Shown here: positions 1 to 12,201 of the stretch, piece by piece
How the letters are laid out: every line of letters starts with the position of its first letter
Numbering within the stretch: the first letter of the stretch is position 1
Notes under the pieces: model-generated
Database searches by the model: none
Told to the model about the DNA's origin: nothing
Seen by the model: the letters and a program-made list of their open reading frames with translations, nothing else
Assembly (NCBI GenBank): GCA_041398605.1
Contig: JAWKUK010000032.1
Location: 1-56,516, forward strand
Direction: 5' to 3'
Source of the DNA: JAWKUK01 sp041398605
GTDB taxonomy: Bacteria; Planctomycetota; UBA1135; GCA-002686595
Length of the DNA: 56,516 bases
Made by a program: the position numbers and the translations under genes

Positions 1-1
1 C

Positions 2-1036
2 GTTCAGTGCTGGACCCTCGAGACGCCTGGGCCGCTCGAGGAGTACATCAAGACGGGCGCGGGGGCACAGCTGTCTGCGGGCCGCAGGCAGCTCGTAGCG
101 AGCTTCTGGCGCGCGTGCATGGGGGACGCCGATGGCGCCGCCGCACAGCTCGATCGACTCGCAGGTGAGGCTGGCGTGACGTCCGAGCAGCTCGAGCTCT
201 TGCGGCTCGCGCTAGGGCGCGCTGGGGCGCGTGCGTTGCCGGCGTCCGCGAGCGCGCGGGACCCGCTCTCGCGCGCGATGCGTATGGTCCTCGCGACAGA
301 GGAGGGGCGCGTCGCGCTCGAGCGCAACGACCACGCGCGGGCTGCAAATGCCTATTCCGACGCGATCTTGCTCGAGCTCGGTGCGCCGTGGGCGCCGCAA
401 CGCGACGCGCTCCTAGCGTGGGGCGCTTCCCTCGATCGCGCCCAGCGCATGCACCGACTGTCGCCCAGCGGGCAGTGGCCGTCGGTGGACTACGTCGTCA
501 AGCCCGACGACTACCTGATCGGCATCCGCAAGCGTGTGATCGCGGCGGACAGTCGGTTGCTGCTGTGCGTCGGCCTCATGGAGGCTGTGAACGGGATCAA
601 GGACGGCCGGATCACGCCCGGAGTCACGTTGCGCTTCCCGATTGACCAGGCGAATGTCCTCGTCGACCTAGATGCCCGGGTGGCCGTCTTCCGGCTCGGC
701 TCCGAAGTCGTGAAGCTGTGGCCCGTCGGGATCGGGCGCGAGGGGCACGACACGCCCGTGGGCAGCTACGTGGTCGGTGAGAAGCTCGAGAACCCCTCTC
801 ACATGCCCCAGGGGGGTGCCGCGTTGCCCTATGGGCACCCGGACAACCCCCTCGGGACCCGTTGGATCGCGTGGAACAAGGACGGCCGCAGCACCAGCAT
901 CGGCTTCCACGGCACTTCCAAGCCGGATGGGGTGGGGGAGCGGGTCAGCCTCGGCTGCATTCGCATGCGCAACGAAGACGTCGAGGAGCTGTTCGAGCTG
1001 CTCCCGCGGGACGCTCGCATCGTCGTGCAGCCCTGA
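2..1036 (+). CDS. L,D-transpeptidase with LysM-like segment (5' end outside window)
   Basis: The reading frame is open from the window edge, so the gene starts upstream; about 344 residues are visible. The C-terminal third is a YkuD-type L,D-transpeptidase domain. Its core reads HGTSKP, then VSLGCIRM, which holds the conserved His and the catalytic Cys of the family motif. Before it lies a LysM-like stretch (VDYVVKPDDYLIGIRKR to TPGVTLRFP), suggesting peptidoglycan binding. Such enzymes make 3-3 peptide cross-links or attach proteins to peptidoglycan outside the cytoplasmic membrane. The N-terminal visible part is Ala/Arg-rich and helical, possibly TPR-like, and cannot be assigned. The family call is firm; the substrate is unknown. 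Confidence 0.9.
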   Translation, partial: VQCWTLETPGPLEEYIKTGAGAQLSAGRRQLVASFWRACMGDADGAAAQLDRLAGEAGVTSEQLELLRLALGRAGARALPASASARDPLSRAMRMVLATEEGRVALERNDHARAANAYSDAILLELGAPWAPQRDALLAWGASLDRAQRMHRLSPSGQWPSVDYVVKPDDYLIGIRKRVIAADSRLLLCVGLMEAVNGIKDGRITPGVTLRFPIDQANVLVDLDARVAVFRLGSEVVKLWPVGIGREGHDTPVGSYVVGEKLENPSHMPQGGAALPYGHPDNPLGTRWIAWNKDGRSTSIGFHGTSKPDGVGERVSLGCIRMRNEDVEELFELLPRDARIVVQP

Positions 1037-1199
1037 GGAGGGCACGGTGCCCGATTTGCCTGCGACAGTCCGTTCTCCGGGCCCCGTTGGCAGGCGCATT
1101 CGGGCCCCGTTCTCGGTGTTTCTGGCGTGCGTAACCTCCTGTCCTGCATGGGTTTAGGTGCGGATGTAAGGATCTCTTGAAGGAATCGTCTCCAACCCG

Positions 1200-1227
1200 T
1201 TGACGCCTGCCGCGCGGCGGGTATTCT
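1200..1227 (+). promoter_or_regulatory. rrn operon sigma70-type promoter
   Basis: TTGACG at 1200-1205 and TATTCT at 1222-1227 are separated by 16 bp, close to a sigma70 consensus, about 190 bp upstream of 16S. The whole 1037-1419 interval has no convincing gene and is best read as the rRNA promoter and leader. The GC-rich stretch just after the -10 element would be the start of the leader. Assignment rests on position and motif only. Confidence 0.6.
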
Positions 1228-1319
1228 CTCCCGCCCTGACAGCGCGAAACGCGCCGCGCAGGACAGCCCCGCGAGACAGCGGGGCCGAGCTCTCGCCCGC
1301 TCCGCGGGGGTCGCTCGAC

Positions 1320-1336
1320 GATCTTTGAAAACAAGG
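1320..1336 (+). promoter_or_regulatory. boxA-like antitermination element upstream of 16S
   Basis: GATCTTTGAAAACAAGG lies about 85 bp before 16S and resembles the bacterial rrn boxA (core CTTTGAAAA), the site where NusB/S10 load for rRNA antitermination. The identical 17-mer recurs at 3546-3562 before 23S, which supports a functional element. Confidence 0.7.
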
Positions 1337-1419
1337 GTGGCTCTTGAATTAAGGGCGAGCGTAAGGCTGCAGCTGCTTAGGTGGCTGTGGCGCAAATCTC
1401 CAAAATAGCCAACAAACTC

Positions 1420-2992
<1,573 letters not shown>

Positions 2993-3176
2993 CGGCGCGC
3001 AGGTGAGGCACGGTGTGAAGCATGTGTGCGTGAGTATGCATGTGACGTGCAGTGAGACATCGGCGCAGCCGAAAGCGAGCATAGGGAAGTTCGCCCTTAT
3101 GCCGAGAGCCACCCTTTCCTTCCATCGTGCCTCCGGACGGACCGTAAGCGGTCGACGGAGGGGGCGCGATACCTCC

Positions 3177-3253
3177 GGGCCTGTAGCTCAGTTGGTTAGA
3201 GCGTTCGCCTGATAAGCGAGAGGTCGGTGGTTCGAGTCCACTCAGGCCCACCA
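3177..3253 (+). tRNA. tRNA-Ile (GAT)
   Basis: A 77-nt cloverleaf with acceptor GGGCCTG/CAGGCCC, anticodon arm TTCGC-CTGATAA-GCGAG giving anticodon GAT, a GGTTCGAGTCC T arm and an encoded CCA tail. It lies in the 16S-23S spacer, the classic position for tRNA-Ile in rrn operons. Confidence 0.97.
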
Positions 3254-3334
3254 CCTTGCGTAAGCGAGCGTGTGTGCGACCTGAGGGGCACGACGACTCT
3301 GGTAGCCGAGAGGCGCACGCTCGAGAGATCGAGT

Positions 3335-3410
3335 GGGGGCGTAGCTCAGTTGGTAGAGCACCTGGTTTGCAACCAGGGTGTCGTCGGTTCGAATCCGGTC
3401 GCCTCCACCA
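3335..3410 (+). tRNA. tRNA-Ala (TGC)
   Basis: A 76-nt cloverleaf with acceptor GGGGGCG/CGCCTCC (one G-U pair), anticodon arm CCTGG-TTTGCAA-CCAGG giving anticodon TGC, a GGTTCGAATCC T arm and an encoded CCA. It is the second tRNA of the 16S-23S spacer. Confidence 0.97.
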
Positions 3411-3545
3411 ACCTTGGCGCGCAGCGAGAGCTGTGCGACGGGGTTGTGTGCGAGAACGCGAGAACGCGAGACGGCGAGAGCGCGCAAGAGCTGCCCGAGG
3501 AAGGAATGCATCAACAGCGAGCTGTGCGGAAGCGCGGCTGGCTGT

Positions 3546-3562
3546 GATCTTTGAAAACAAGG
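3546..3562 (+). promoter_or_regulatory. second boxA-like element, upstream of 23S
   Basis: An exact repeat of the 17-mer at 1320-1336, placed about 50 bp before 23S. Many rrn operons carry a boxA in the spacer as well as in the leader, so this fits a spacer antitermination site. The spacer between tRNA-Ala and here holds only short GAGAACGC-like repeats. Confidence 0.7.
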
Positions 3563-3609
3563 TAGGTTGTCAAGAAAAGTAGTAGCCGAGATTGAACGAA
3601 GAAGAGCGT

Positions 3610-6578
<2,969 letters not shown>

Positions 6579-6795
6579 CTTCTCCTGAACTGCGAGTGCG
6601 CGGTGCGGAGCGGCCGAGAGGTCGTGAAGCGCGGTGCACGGGCAGGTTCGGCAGAAGGTTGCTTGAAACGCGACCGCGAAGGCGAGTCCTTTGTGTGCGC
6701 GGAGAGCGATCGACGCAACTACGGGCGCGAGCCCGATGACAACCTACCTTCCTCCAACCTGGTGCTGCGTTCGCGCGGCGCCAGGTCCCAGTACT

Positions 6796-6903
6796 CCCGG
6801 TGACTATAGGTGTCTGGCCATACCCGTTCCCATCCCGAACACGGTCGTCAAGCAGGCACCGCCGATGATAGTGCGTAAGCGCGAAAGTAGGTTATTGCCG
6901 GGT
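6796..6903 (+). rRNA. rrf: 5S ribosomal RNA
   Basis: About 108 nt bounded by complementary ends (CCCGG and CCGGG), with the conserved CCCATCCCGAACACGG segment and a GCGAAAGTAGG region. It lies about 220 bp after 23S, completing the operon order 16S-Ile-Ala-23S-5S. Confidence 0.93.
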
Positions 6904-6912
6904 TTTTGAACA

Positions 6913-6949
6913 GCGACCCCCGCAGCTCGATTCGAGCGGCGGGGGTCGC
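6913..6949 (+). terminator. hairpin after 5S, probable rrn terminator
   Basis: GCGACCCCCGC (6913-6923) pairs perfectly with GCGGGGGTCGC (6939-6949), and an inner GCTCG/CGAGC extends the stem. No strong T tract follows, so it may be a weak intrinsic terminator. It also lies beyond the 3' end of the convergent gene at 7030-7680 and could serve both directions. Confidence 0.6.
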
Positions 6950-7029
6950 GTCATATCCCGACCATTCGCGCGCGGCGCATTGCGCGGTGTGCGCGTGAGC
7001 TCATGACCTGGAGACGCTGCTCCGGGGAG

Positions 7030-7680
7030 TCATACCCGTACGTGGCGGAAGTGAAGAAGTGACTGTCCGCGGGAATAGGCGACGCCGGGAAGATTGGTCG
7101 CGTACGGCTCGTCTTGGGGGCCGAGGCCGGGGTATGCAAACTCGCCTTGGGCCCCGTCCTCGAACTCGAGTTTGAAGAAGTATGTGGTGGAGCCACTCCA
7201 ACCTCGAATCTCTGTCTCGCTGCGGCGATCGAGGATGAGCGCGGGGCGCTTGAGTAGCGGGAAGCGAAGGGACTCTTGCTGGGCGTGCTTGCCCTTGAGT
7301 AGGAGCCAGACGCCAGACGCGGCTGCAAGGATCCCCAGCCAGAGTGCCGGCGCAGTGGCCGCTGCGGCGCCTGTCGAAACGCCTGCGATCCCTGTGAGGA
7401 TCAGGCCAGTTCCGATGAGGCGCGATCCCCACCAGGAGAGGCGGCGGCCGCGGTGGAATTCCGGCCCTTCGGGCGGCGTCCAGGCAAGGGCCTCGGGGAG
7501 GTCCTTGTGGGCGCGGATCCGTTCAATGCGCGCGCTGTGAACGCTCGCCTTGGCCTCGCGGTCAGCCTTGGTCTCGAGCGGCGATGCGCAGTACGGACAG
7601 AGCGAGACCGGAACATCGGGGAGCTTCGCGCCGCACTGGGGGCAGGCGCCGCGTTTCTGTGCCTCGGTCTCGATGGTCAT
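7030..7680 (-). CDS. zinc-ribbon membrane protein of unknown function
   Basis: 216 residues. The N-terminus carries a zinc ribbon with paired knuckles (CPQCGAKL about residue 14 and CPYCASPL about residue 28). A basic/acidic linker follows, then two hydrophobic segments at about residues 85-130 (LIGTGLILTGIAG and ALWLGILAAASGVWLLL) forming a membrane hairpin. The C-terminal 70 residues are a soluble beta-rich tail (STTYFFKLEFEDG). Topology suggests both soluble ends are cytoplasmic. I do not recognise a named family. It stands alone, convergent with the rrn operon and upstream of the pilin region. Confidence 0.75.
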   Translation of the reverse strand: MTIETEAQKRGACPQCGAKLPDVPVSLCPYCASPLETKADREAKASVHSARIERIRAHKDLPEALAWTPPEGPEFHRGRRLSWWGSRLIGTGLILTGIAGVSTGAAAATAPALWLGILAAASGVWLLLKGKHAQQESLRFPLLKRPALILDRRSETEIRGWSGSTTYFFKLEFEDGAQGEFAYPGLGPQDEPYATNLPGVAYSRGQSLLHFRHVRV

Positions 7681-7847
7681 GGCGTCGTTCGTTCAGTCCG
7701 GATCCCCTAGGACGCAGCTTGCGCGCCCTGACGGGCTGAAGAGCCTAACGTGCAAGGCTCAAGTTCGGGGAAGCGTGTCGGCGTGAATCAATCCTTGTGC
7801 CACTCGCGGTCGCGGGGGGCCGCGGCTCGCTCCCGGTACGCGACCGG

Positions 7848-7876
7848 GCCCGACGCGTCTTTGGACAGCGTCGGGC
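7848..7876 (-). terminator. hairpin downstream of pilin gene copy A
   Basis: GCCCGACGC and GCGTCGGGC form a perfect 9-bp stem with an 11-nt loop, about 28 bp past the stop of the prepilin gene. No clear T tract. In the duplicated copy B only the GCGTCGGGC arm is kept (8839-8847), so that copy lacks the hairpin. Confidence 0.5.
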
Positions 7877-7903
7877 CGGTCGATCTTGCGAGCGGGGGGC
7901 GGA

Positions 7904-8482
7904 TCACCAGCGGACGAGAATCGTCATGTGGTTCGAGCCGTTGAACTCGACGCGACCCGTGTTGGCCCAGTCTGCCGTCGCGCTGCTCTTGTCGATGATC
8001 GAGTCAACGGCCTTGGCGAGCTCGGCGCTGACGCCCCAATACGCGAGCACGTTCGTGTTTGCAGCGTTCGCCGCGATATCGGCGGTGCCGTCTCCATCGA
8101 TATCAAAGCCGTCGCTGTTGGCGTACACCGCGCTGGCGTAGAGGTGCACCGTGCTGTTGACGGGGCTCTCCGCCTGGCTGATCGGGCGTTCGATGTACGG
8201 GCCGGACCAGCCCGCCACCGAGGGGTCCTGGGACAGGCGGTGATAGGTCGCGCCGGTGTATCCGGTGTACTCGAGCGGCGTGACCCCGGTGTCACCGAAG
8301 TACATCGTGCACGCCGTCTTGTAGGTCTCGACCGTTTGCGCGACCTTGTTGGCCTGGGCCTTGGTCGTCAGCGCGCCGGAGCGCATCGAGACGACACCGA
8401 CGAGGATCGCCATGATGGTCATGGTGATCACGAGCTCGATGAGTGAGAAGCCGCTACGGCGGCTGGAGGGGCGGTAGTACAT
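7904..8482 (-). CDS. type IV prepilin-like protein, copy A
   Basis: 192 residues. The N-terminus has a short basic leader then GFSLIELVITMTIMAILVGV: a prepilin peptidase site (G before F), the conserved Glu at mature position 5 and the hydrophobic assembly helix of type IV pilins and type II pseudopilins. The rest is a Ser/Thr/Ala-rich globular head with DGDGTAD, resembling the calcium-binding region of GspG-type pseudopilins, though that comparison is from memory. It would be processed and assembled at the cytoplasmic membrane. Copy B at 8877-9455 differs in only two residues by my reading (V/T and V/I, both in the C-terminal half). No pilus assembly genes are nearby. Confidence 0.85.
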   Translation of the reverse strand: MYYRPSSRRSGFSLIELVITMTIMAILVGVVSMRSGALTTKAQANKVAQTVETYKTACTMYFGDTGVTPLEYTGYTGATYHRLSQDPSVAGWSGPYIERPISQAESPVNSTVHLYASAVYANSDGFDIDGDGTADIAANAANTNVLAYWGVSAELAKAVDSIIDKSSATADWANTGRVEFNGSNHMTILVRW

Positions 8483-8677
8483 TTTGCGGGCAAAGAATGG
8501 GGCGGGGCCGGTCCGTTCCCTCGAGACTCCGTCGCCCGAGGCTGAACCGTAGACACTCCCAGGGATCGTTCGCAGGCCGAGTGGATCCTGAGCCCTTCTC
8601 GGATGCGTCAGCCTGGTGTCACGAATCGAGCCCCATGAGATGTCGTCACCCCGCTGGCTGCGAGGGAGAGGAGGTCC

Positions 8678-8720
8678 AGGAACGTCCGTGCATTGATCCT
8701 CGCGGTGGCGACGGCTTCGC
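8678..8720 (+). pseudogene. remnant of the 5' end of the vWA gene (duplicated)
   Basis: The segment from 8678 aligns with the first codons of the vWA gene at 9652: both encode the signal-peptide stretch NVRALILAV followed by a TAS-like sequence. Here the start codon position reads AGG instead of ATG, and the frame is cut by the palindromic insert at 8723. This shows the duplication took in the divergent promoter region plus the vWA 5' end, and that this piece no longer encodes a protein. Confidence 0.7.
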
Positions 8721-8722
8721 CC

Positions 8723-8804
8723 CTAGGAGTCTGCGCTACAGAACGCGGCTCCGGCGCGCGGGAGCGCCGCGATGCGAATCGCGTTCTGTGGCGCAGGCTC
8801 CTAG
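8723..8804. repeat. 82-bp near-perfect palindrome
   Basis: Arms of 25 nt at 8723-8747 and 8780-8804 begin CTAGGAG and end ACAGAACGCG (reverse complement in the right arm). They differ at two transitions that would be G-U pairs in RNA. An inner GCTCC/GGAGC pair (8748-8752, 8761-8765) continues the stem. Copy B has a different, shorter sequence at this point, so the element replaced or entered the duplicate. It could be a small non-autonomous palindromic element. Confidence 0.7.
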
Positions 8805-8838
8805 TGAGGATTGACCCGGCCTCCGGCGTGCAGGACAC

Positions 8839-9735
8839 GCGTCGGGCCGGTCGATCTTGCGAGCGGGGGGCGCGGATCACCAGCGGACGAGAATCGTCAT
8901 GTGGTTCGAGCCGTTGAACTCGACGCGACCCGTGTTGGCCCAGTCTGCCGTCGCGCTGCTCTTGTCGATGATCGAGTCAACGGCCTTGGCGAGCTCGGCG
9001 CTGATCCCCCAATACGCGAGCACGTTCGTGTTTGCAGCGTTCGCCGCGATGTCGGCGGTGCCGTCTCCATCGATGTCAAAGCCGTCGCTGTTGGCGTACG
9101 TCGCGCTGGCGTAGAGGTGCACCGTGCTGTTGACGGGGCTCTCCGCTTGGCTGATCGGGCGTTCGATGTACGGGCCGGACCAGCCCGCCACCGAGGGGTC
9201 CTGGGACAGGCGGTGATAGGTCGCGCCGGTGTATCCGGTGTACTCGAGCGGCGTGACCCCGGTGTCACCGAAGTACATCGTGCACGCCGTCTTGTAGGTC
9301 TCGACCGTTTGCGCGACCTTGTTGGCCTGGGCCTTGGTCGTCAGCGCGCCGGAGCGCATCGAGACGACACCGACGAGGATCGCCATGATGGTCATGGTGA
9401 TCACGAGCTCGATGAGTGAGAAGCCGCTACGGCGGCTGGAGGGGCGGTAGTACATTTTGCGGGCAAAGAAATGGGGCGGGGCCGGTCCGTTCCCTCGAAA
9501 CTCCGTCGCCCGAGGCTGGACCGTTGACTCTCCCAGGCATCGTTGGCATGCCGAGTGGATCCTGAGCCTTTCTTGGATACGGCCGCCAGGTGTCACGAAT
9601 CGAGCCCCCTGAGATGTCGTCACCCCGCTAGTGTGGGGGTAGAGCAGGTCCATGAATGTCCGTGCATTGATCCTCGCGGTGGTGACGGCCTCGTCCGTGG
9701 TGATGGTCGACGCAGCCTCCGGCGTGCAGGACACG
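8839..9735. repeat. tandem duplication, copy B
   Basis: The second copy of the block at 7868-8839. It continues without a break into the rest of the vWA gene, so this is probably the ancestral arrangement and copy A the added one. The junction at 8836-8841 (ACGCGT) joins the end of one unit to the start of the next with no insertion. Confidence 0.85.
8877..9455 (-). CDS. type IV prepilin-like protein, copy B
   Basis: 192 residues with the same prepilin leader, Glu5 and hydrophobic helix as copy A. The reading frame is open far upstream, to about 10025, but that extension overlaps the vWA gene and lacks pilin character. The start chosen (MYYRPSSRR) matches copy A and puts the cleavage site about 11 residues in. 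Nucleotide differences from copy A are few (about eight) and all in the 3' half, so the 5' half is identical. Divergent from the vWA gene with a 196-bp gap that should hold both promoters. Confidence 0.85.
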   Translation of the reverse strand: MYYRPSSRRSGFSLIELVITMTIMAILVGVVSMRSGALTTKAQANKVAQTVETYKTACTMYFGDTGVTPLEYTGYTGATYHRLSQDPSVAGWSGPYIERPISQAESPVNSTVHLYASATYANSDGFDIDGDGTADIAANAANTNVLAYWGISAELAKAVDSIIDKSSATADWANTGRVEFNGSNHMTILVRW

Positions 9736-11265
9736 TCTCTGGCGCGGTGGACCGCTGCCTGGCAGCGTGGACAACCTGTCGCCGAGCCCGCAGCGAGCCG
9801 CTGCGCCGCGGAGCCTCGCCGCGGAGTTCGTGAGGGCGCGGGGCGACGCCGGGGCCGCGGCGCTGGTGCGCCAGACCGCGCTGGATTGGCTGGCGCTCGC
9901 CGCGCAGCAAGGGGGTGTCGAGACCCCTGGCGCCGGCGTACCGGGGCGCGGCGGGGGGAGTGAGGGCCCGATCGAGGCGCTGGTCGGTGCCGCCGAGGGC
10001 GCCCTGGGTGCCGATCGGGGTGCATCGGAATGGGTCATCTCCGAGGTGCTCCCCGGGGATGCACGCCACCCCCTCTCGCGCCGACATGCAGCGTTGCGTT
10101 GGGCCATTGAGCGTGACGCTCCCGGACTGTCCGTGGCCCTCCTCGTGCTCGGGCGGCGGGAGCGAGACCCGCTTCGACCCGCCGCCTTGACGGCGCTCGC
10201 GCGGTGGGCGGGGGCGCACGGCGCCGATGAACAAGTTGATGTCTTCCTGGTCTCCTTGCTCGCGCGGGACGGGGCGGTGGACGTCTACCCGCAGCCGTTC
10301 GGGTTGCTGCAGCAGCGGCTCGCGATTGATCCTGCGCCGCTCGCGCCCCGTGCCATCGAGGTGCTCCGTGGACGAGTCGAGTTGATGCTCCGAGCACGAG
10401 ATTGGCGTCAGGCGGCGCGCGCGCTCCAGCTCCTCTCCGGAATGAACGTGGACGTGCGCGTACCGCTCTTGCTCGACGCGCTGGCCCTTTGGGCAAAGCG
10501 CACCGAGTCGGGTATTGGATCCCGTCGCGTCGTCTCAGACATCGTCCGACTGCTCGAGCACGAGAGCGGTCGTCAGCTCGGCTCGAACCCCGGCAACTGG
10601 ATCACTTGGTGGGTCGCGGTACGACAGGGGCGCATCGAGCTGAAGGAGCGCGTGGCTGCAGATAGCCCGAAGGCGGCTCATACACCTCATGGCGACGCCG
10701 ACCCCAGGTCACGTGCTTCGTTCTTCGGGCTTCGACCGACGTCCGATCGGGTGACGTTTGTCTTGGACCACTCAGGCAGCATGTCCACCGCGCTCGGGAC
10801 CCGTTCCATTTCGCGATACGACGAAGCGATCTCGCAGATGGTGCGCTACCTTCAGGCCTCGGGCACGGACACGCGCTTCAATGTGATCTTGTTCGATAGC
10901 GACACGCTGCGCTCTTCGGCTGAGTTGGTCGTCGCAAGCCCCGAGAATGTCGAGCCTCGCCAGGGCGTCGCTGCTGTCGCGACCCCCAGAAGGTGGCACA
11001 TGCCTCGAGCCTGCGGTGAGGCTCGCGCTCTGTGTCGGTGCCAACGGTGAGGTCGACATGGATGCGCTGACTGCCGACACGATCATCGTGCTCTGCGATG
11101 GTGAGAACGTCGAAGGTCACCTCTGGGTCGCGCCGCTCTTGGCGCGCGTGCAGGTGGAGGCCCAAGTTCGCTTCCACTGCGTGCAGGTTGGCGGGAGCGG
11201 GAGGGCGCGCGCTCCGGGAGCTCGCCGCGCTTTCAGGCGGTGAGTTCATTCGCGTCGATGGCTGA
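9652..11265 (+). pseudogene. exported von Willebrand factor A protein, frame-disrupted
   Basis: Reading across three frames gives one protein of about 536 residues: signal peptide from 9652 (MNVRALILAVVTASSVVMVD), a helical middle, then a vWA domain near the C-terminus. The metal-ion site is intact: DHSGS at about 10770, the Thr of EGGTCLEP after the second break, and LCDGE at about 11095. The ending LRELAALSGGEFIRVDG is typical of vWA domains. Breaks lie around 9765-9815, at the C run 10983-10987 (one extra C) and at about 11195-11203 (one extra G). Removing one base at each gives a length divisible by three. Either three sequencing indels or a recent pseudogene; the intact motifs favour the former. 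The stop directly abuts the convergent rhomboid gene. Confidence 0.7.
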
Positions 11266-12176
11266 TCACCGGCGCGTCAACGCAATGCACCATGCCGCCA
11301 CGATGGCGACCATCGTCGCGCCCGCGAGGATGCGTTGCGCCGCGGGCCGCAGCGCTGCGCCAAGTGGATCCGTGCGGCGAGCGCGCCGAGGAGCGCGCCG
11401 TGCGCAAGGCCGAAGACGTGTGCGAGCACATCGACGCGGCGCTCTCCCTGTGTGTCTCCAACGCCCAACCAGCCGAGCAACACCGCCGCGCCCATGATCG
11501 GGCCATAGCGTCGGATTGCGAGCTGGTGCTCCTCGGTGCGTTGCGCCCATTCGTGCGCGGCCAGCACCCCGAGGAGGCCAAAGACGGCGGTCGATGCACC
11601 CACCGAGCGGTGCGATGCATCCTGGACCCATGCATTGGTCAGGTTCCCGAGGCCGCCAGCGAGCAGGGCCAGGATCCAGGTGAGTCCGCCGCCGAGCGCA
11701 TGCGCGGTCAGGACCCCGAAGACGACCCCGAACACGATGTTGGAGAGCAGGTGGGTGAGGTCGACGTGCAGCGTGAGCGCCGTCAGCGCGCGCTCGTACT
11801 CGCCACCAAGGACGCTCCCAGCCTTCAGGACTCCGTGTTCCCACCAATCCAGGCCTAGCGCGCCATACTCGGCGCAGACCTGAAGGAGGACGACGAAGAA
11901 CACGTAGAGCGTAGCGCCCTGGACGCCGTCCGAGCGGCGCACCGGCATGGGAGTGATGGGAGGCCACGCGATGTTCTCTTTGCCGTAGGCGCCGATCTCC
12001 TCCTGCGCCCTTTGCAGCGTGCCCTCTTCGACGAGGATGCGAGCGCCCCGGCCGTCAACTTCGACCGAGAATTCAATCCCAGCGCTGGCGAGGACGAGGG
12101 ACGCTTCCTGCACCGCACGCTGGCTGCGTCCAGCCGCGACTTCAGCCCAACCGGGCGGAGGCGGAGGCCAATTCAT
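11266..12176 (-). CDS. rhomboid-family intramembrane serine protease (one frameshift)
   Basis: About 303 residues if one missing base near 11365-11385 is restored. After a soluble N-terminal region of about 95 residues come several membrane helices with rhomboid marks: HVDLTHLLSNIVFG (HxxxHLxxN type), GASTAVFG with the catalytic Ser, and AHVFGLAHG with the catalytic His. Without correction the C-terminus becomes an Arg-rich tail; with it, the protein ends in a clean hydrophobic helix (ILAGATMVAIVAAW), so the correction is well supported. Rhomboids cut transmembrane proteins within the bilayer; the substrate here is unknown. It lies 25 bp after the candidate selenoprotein on the same strand, so the two are probably co-transcribed. 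Confidence 0.8.
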
Positions 12177-12201
12177 CGGGGAACGCGCGAAGCTGCGTCA
12201 T

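Larger units (their letters stand above)
7868..8839. repeat. tandem duplication, copy A
   Basis: This block and 8839-9735 start with the same GCGTCGGGCCGGTCGATCTT and end with the same CCTCCGGCGTGCAGGACACG. Copy A holds a prepilin gene, its upstream region and a broken 5' remnant of the vWA gene. It is longer than copy B because a palindromic segment (8723-8804) sits near its right end. The coding part is about 98-99% identical between copies; the flanking part is clearly more diverged. Confidence 0.85.

Noticed and set aside
8811..9419. Plus-strand frame of about 202 residues over pilin copy B
   Set aside because: It is antisense to the pilin gene with shadow composition, and the same frame recurs over copy A only because the DNA is duplicated.
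8877..10025. 382-residue version of pilin copy B with a long N-terminal extension
   Set aside because: The extension overlaps the vWA gene and is Arg/Pro-rich; the prepilin leader must be near the N-terminus, and copy A gives the correct start.
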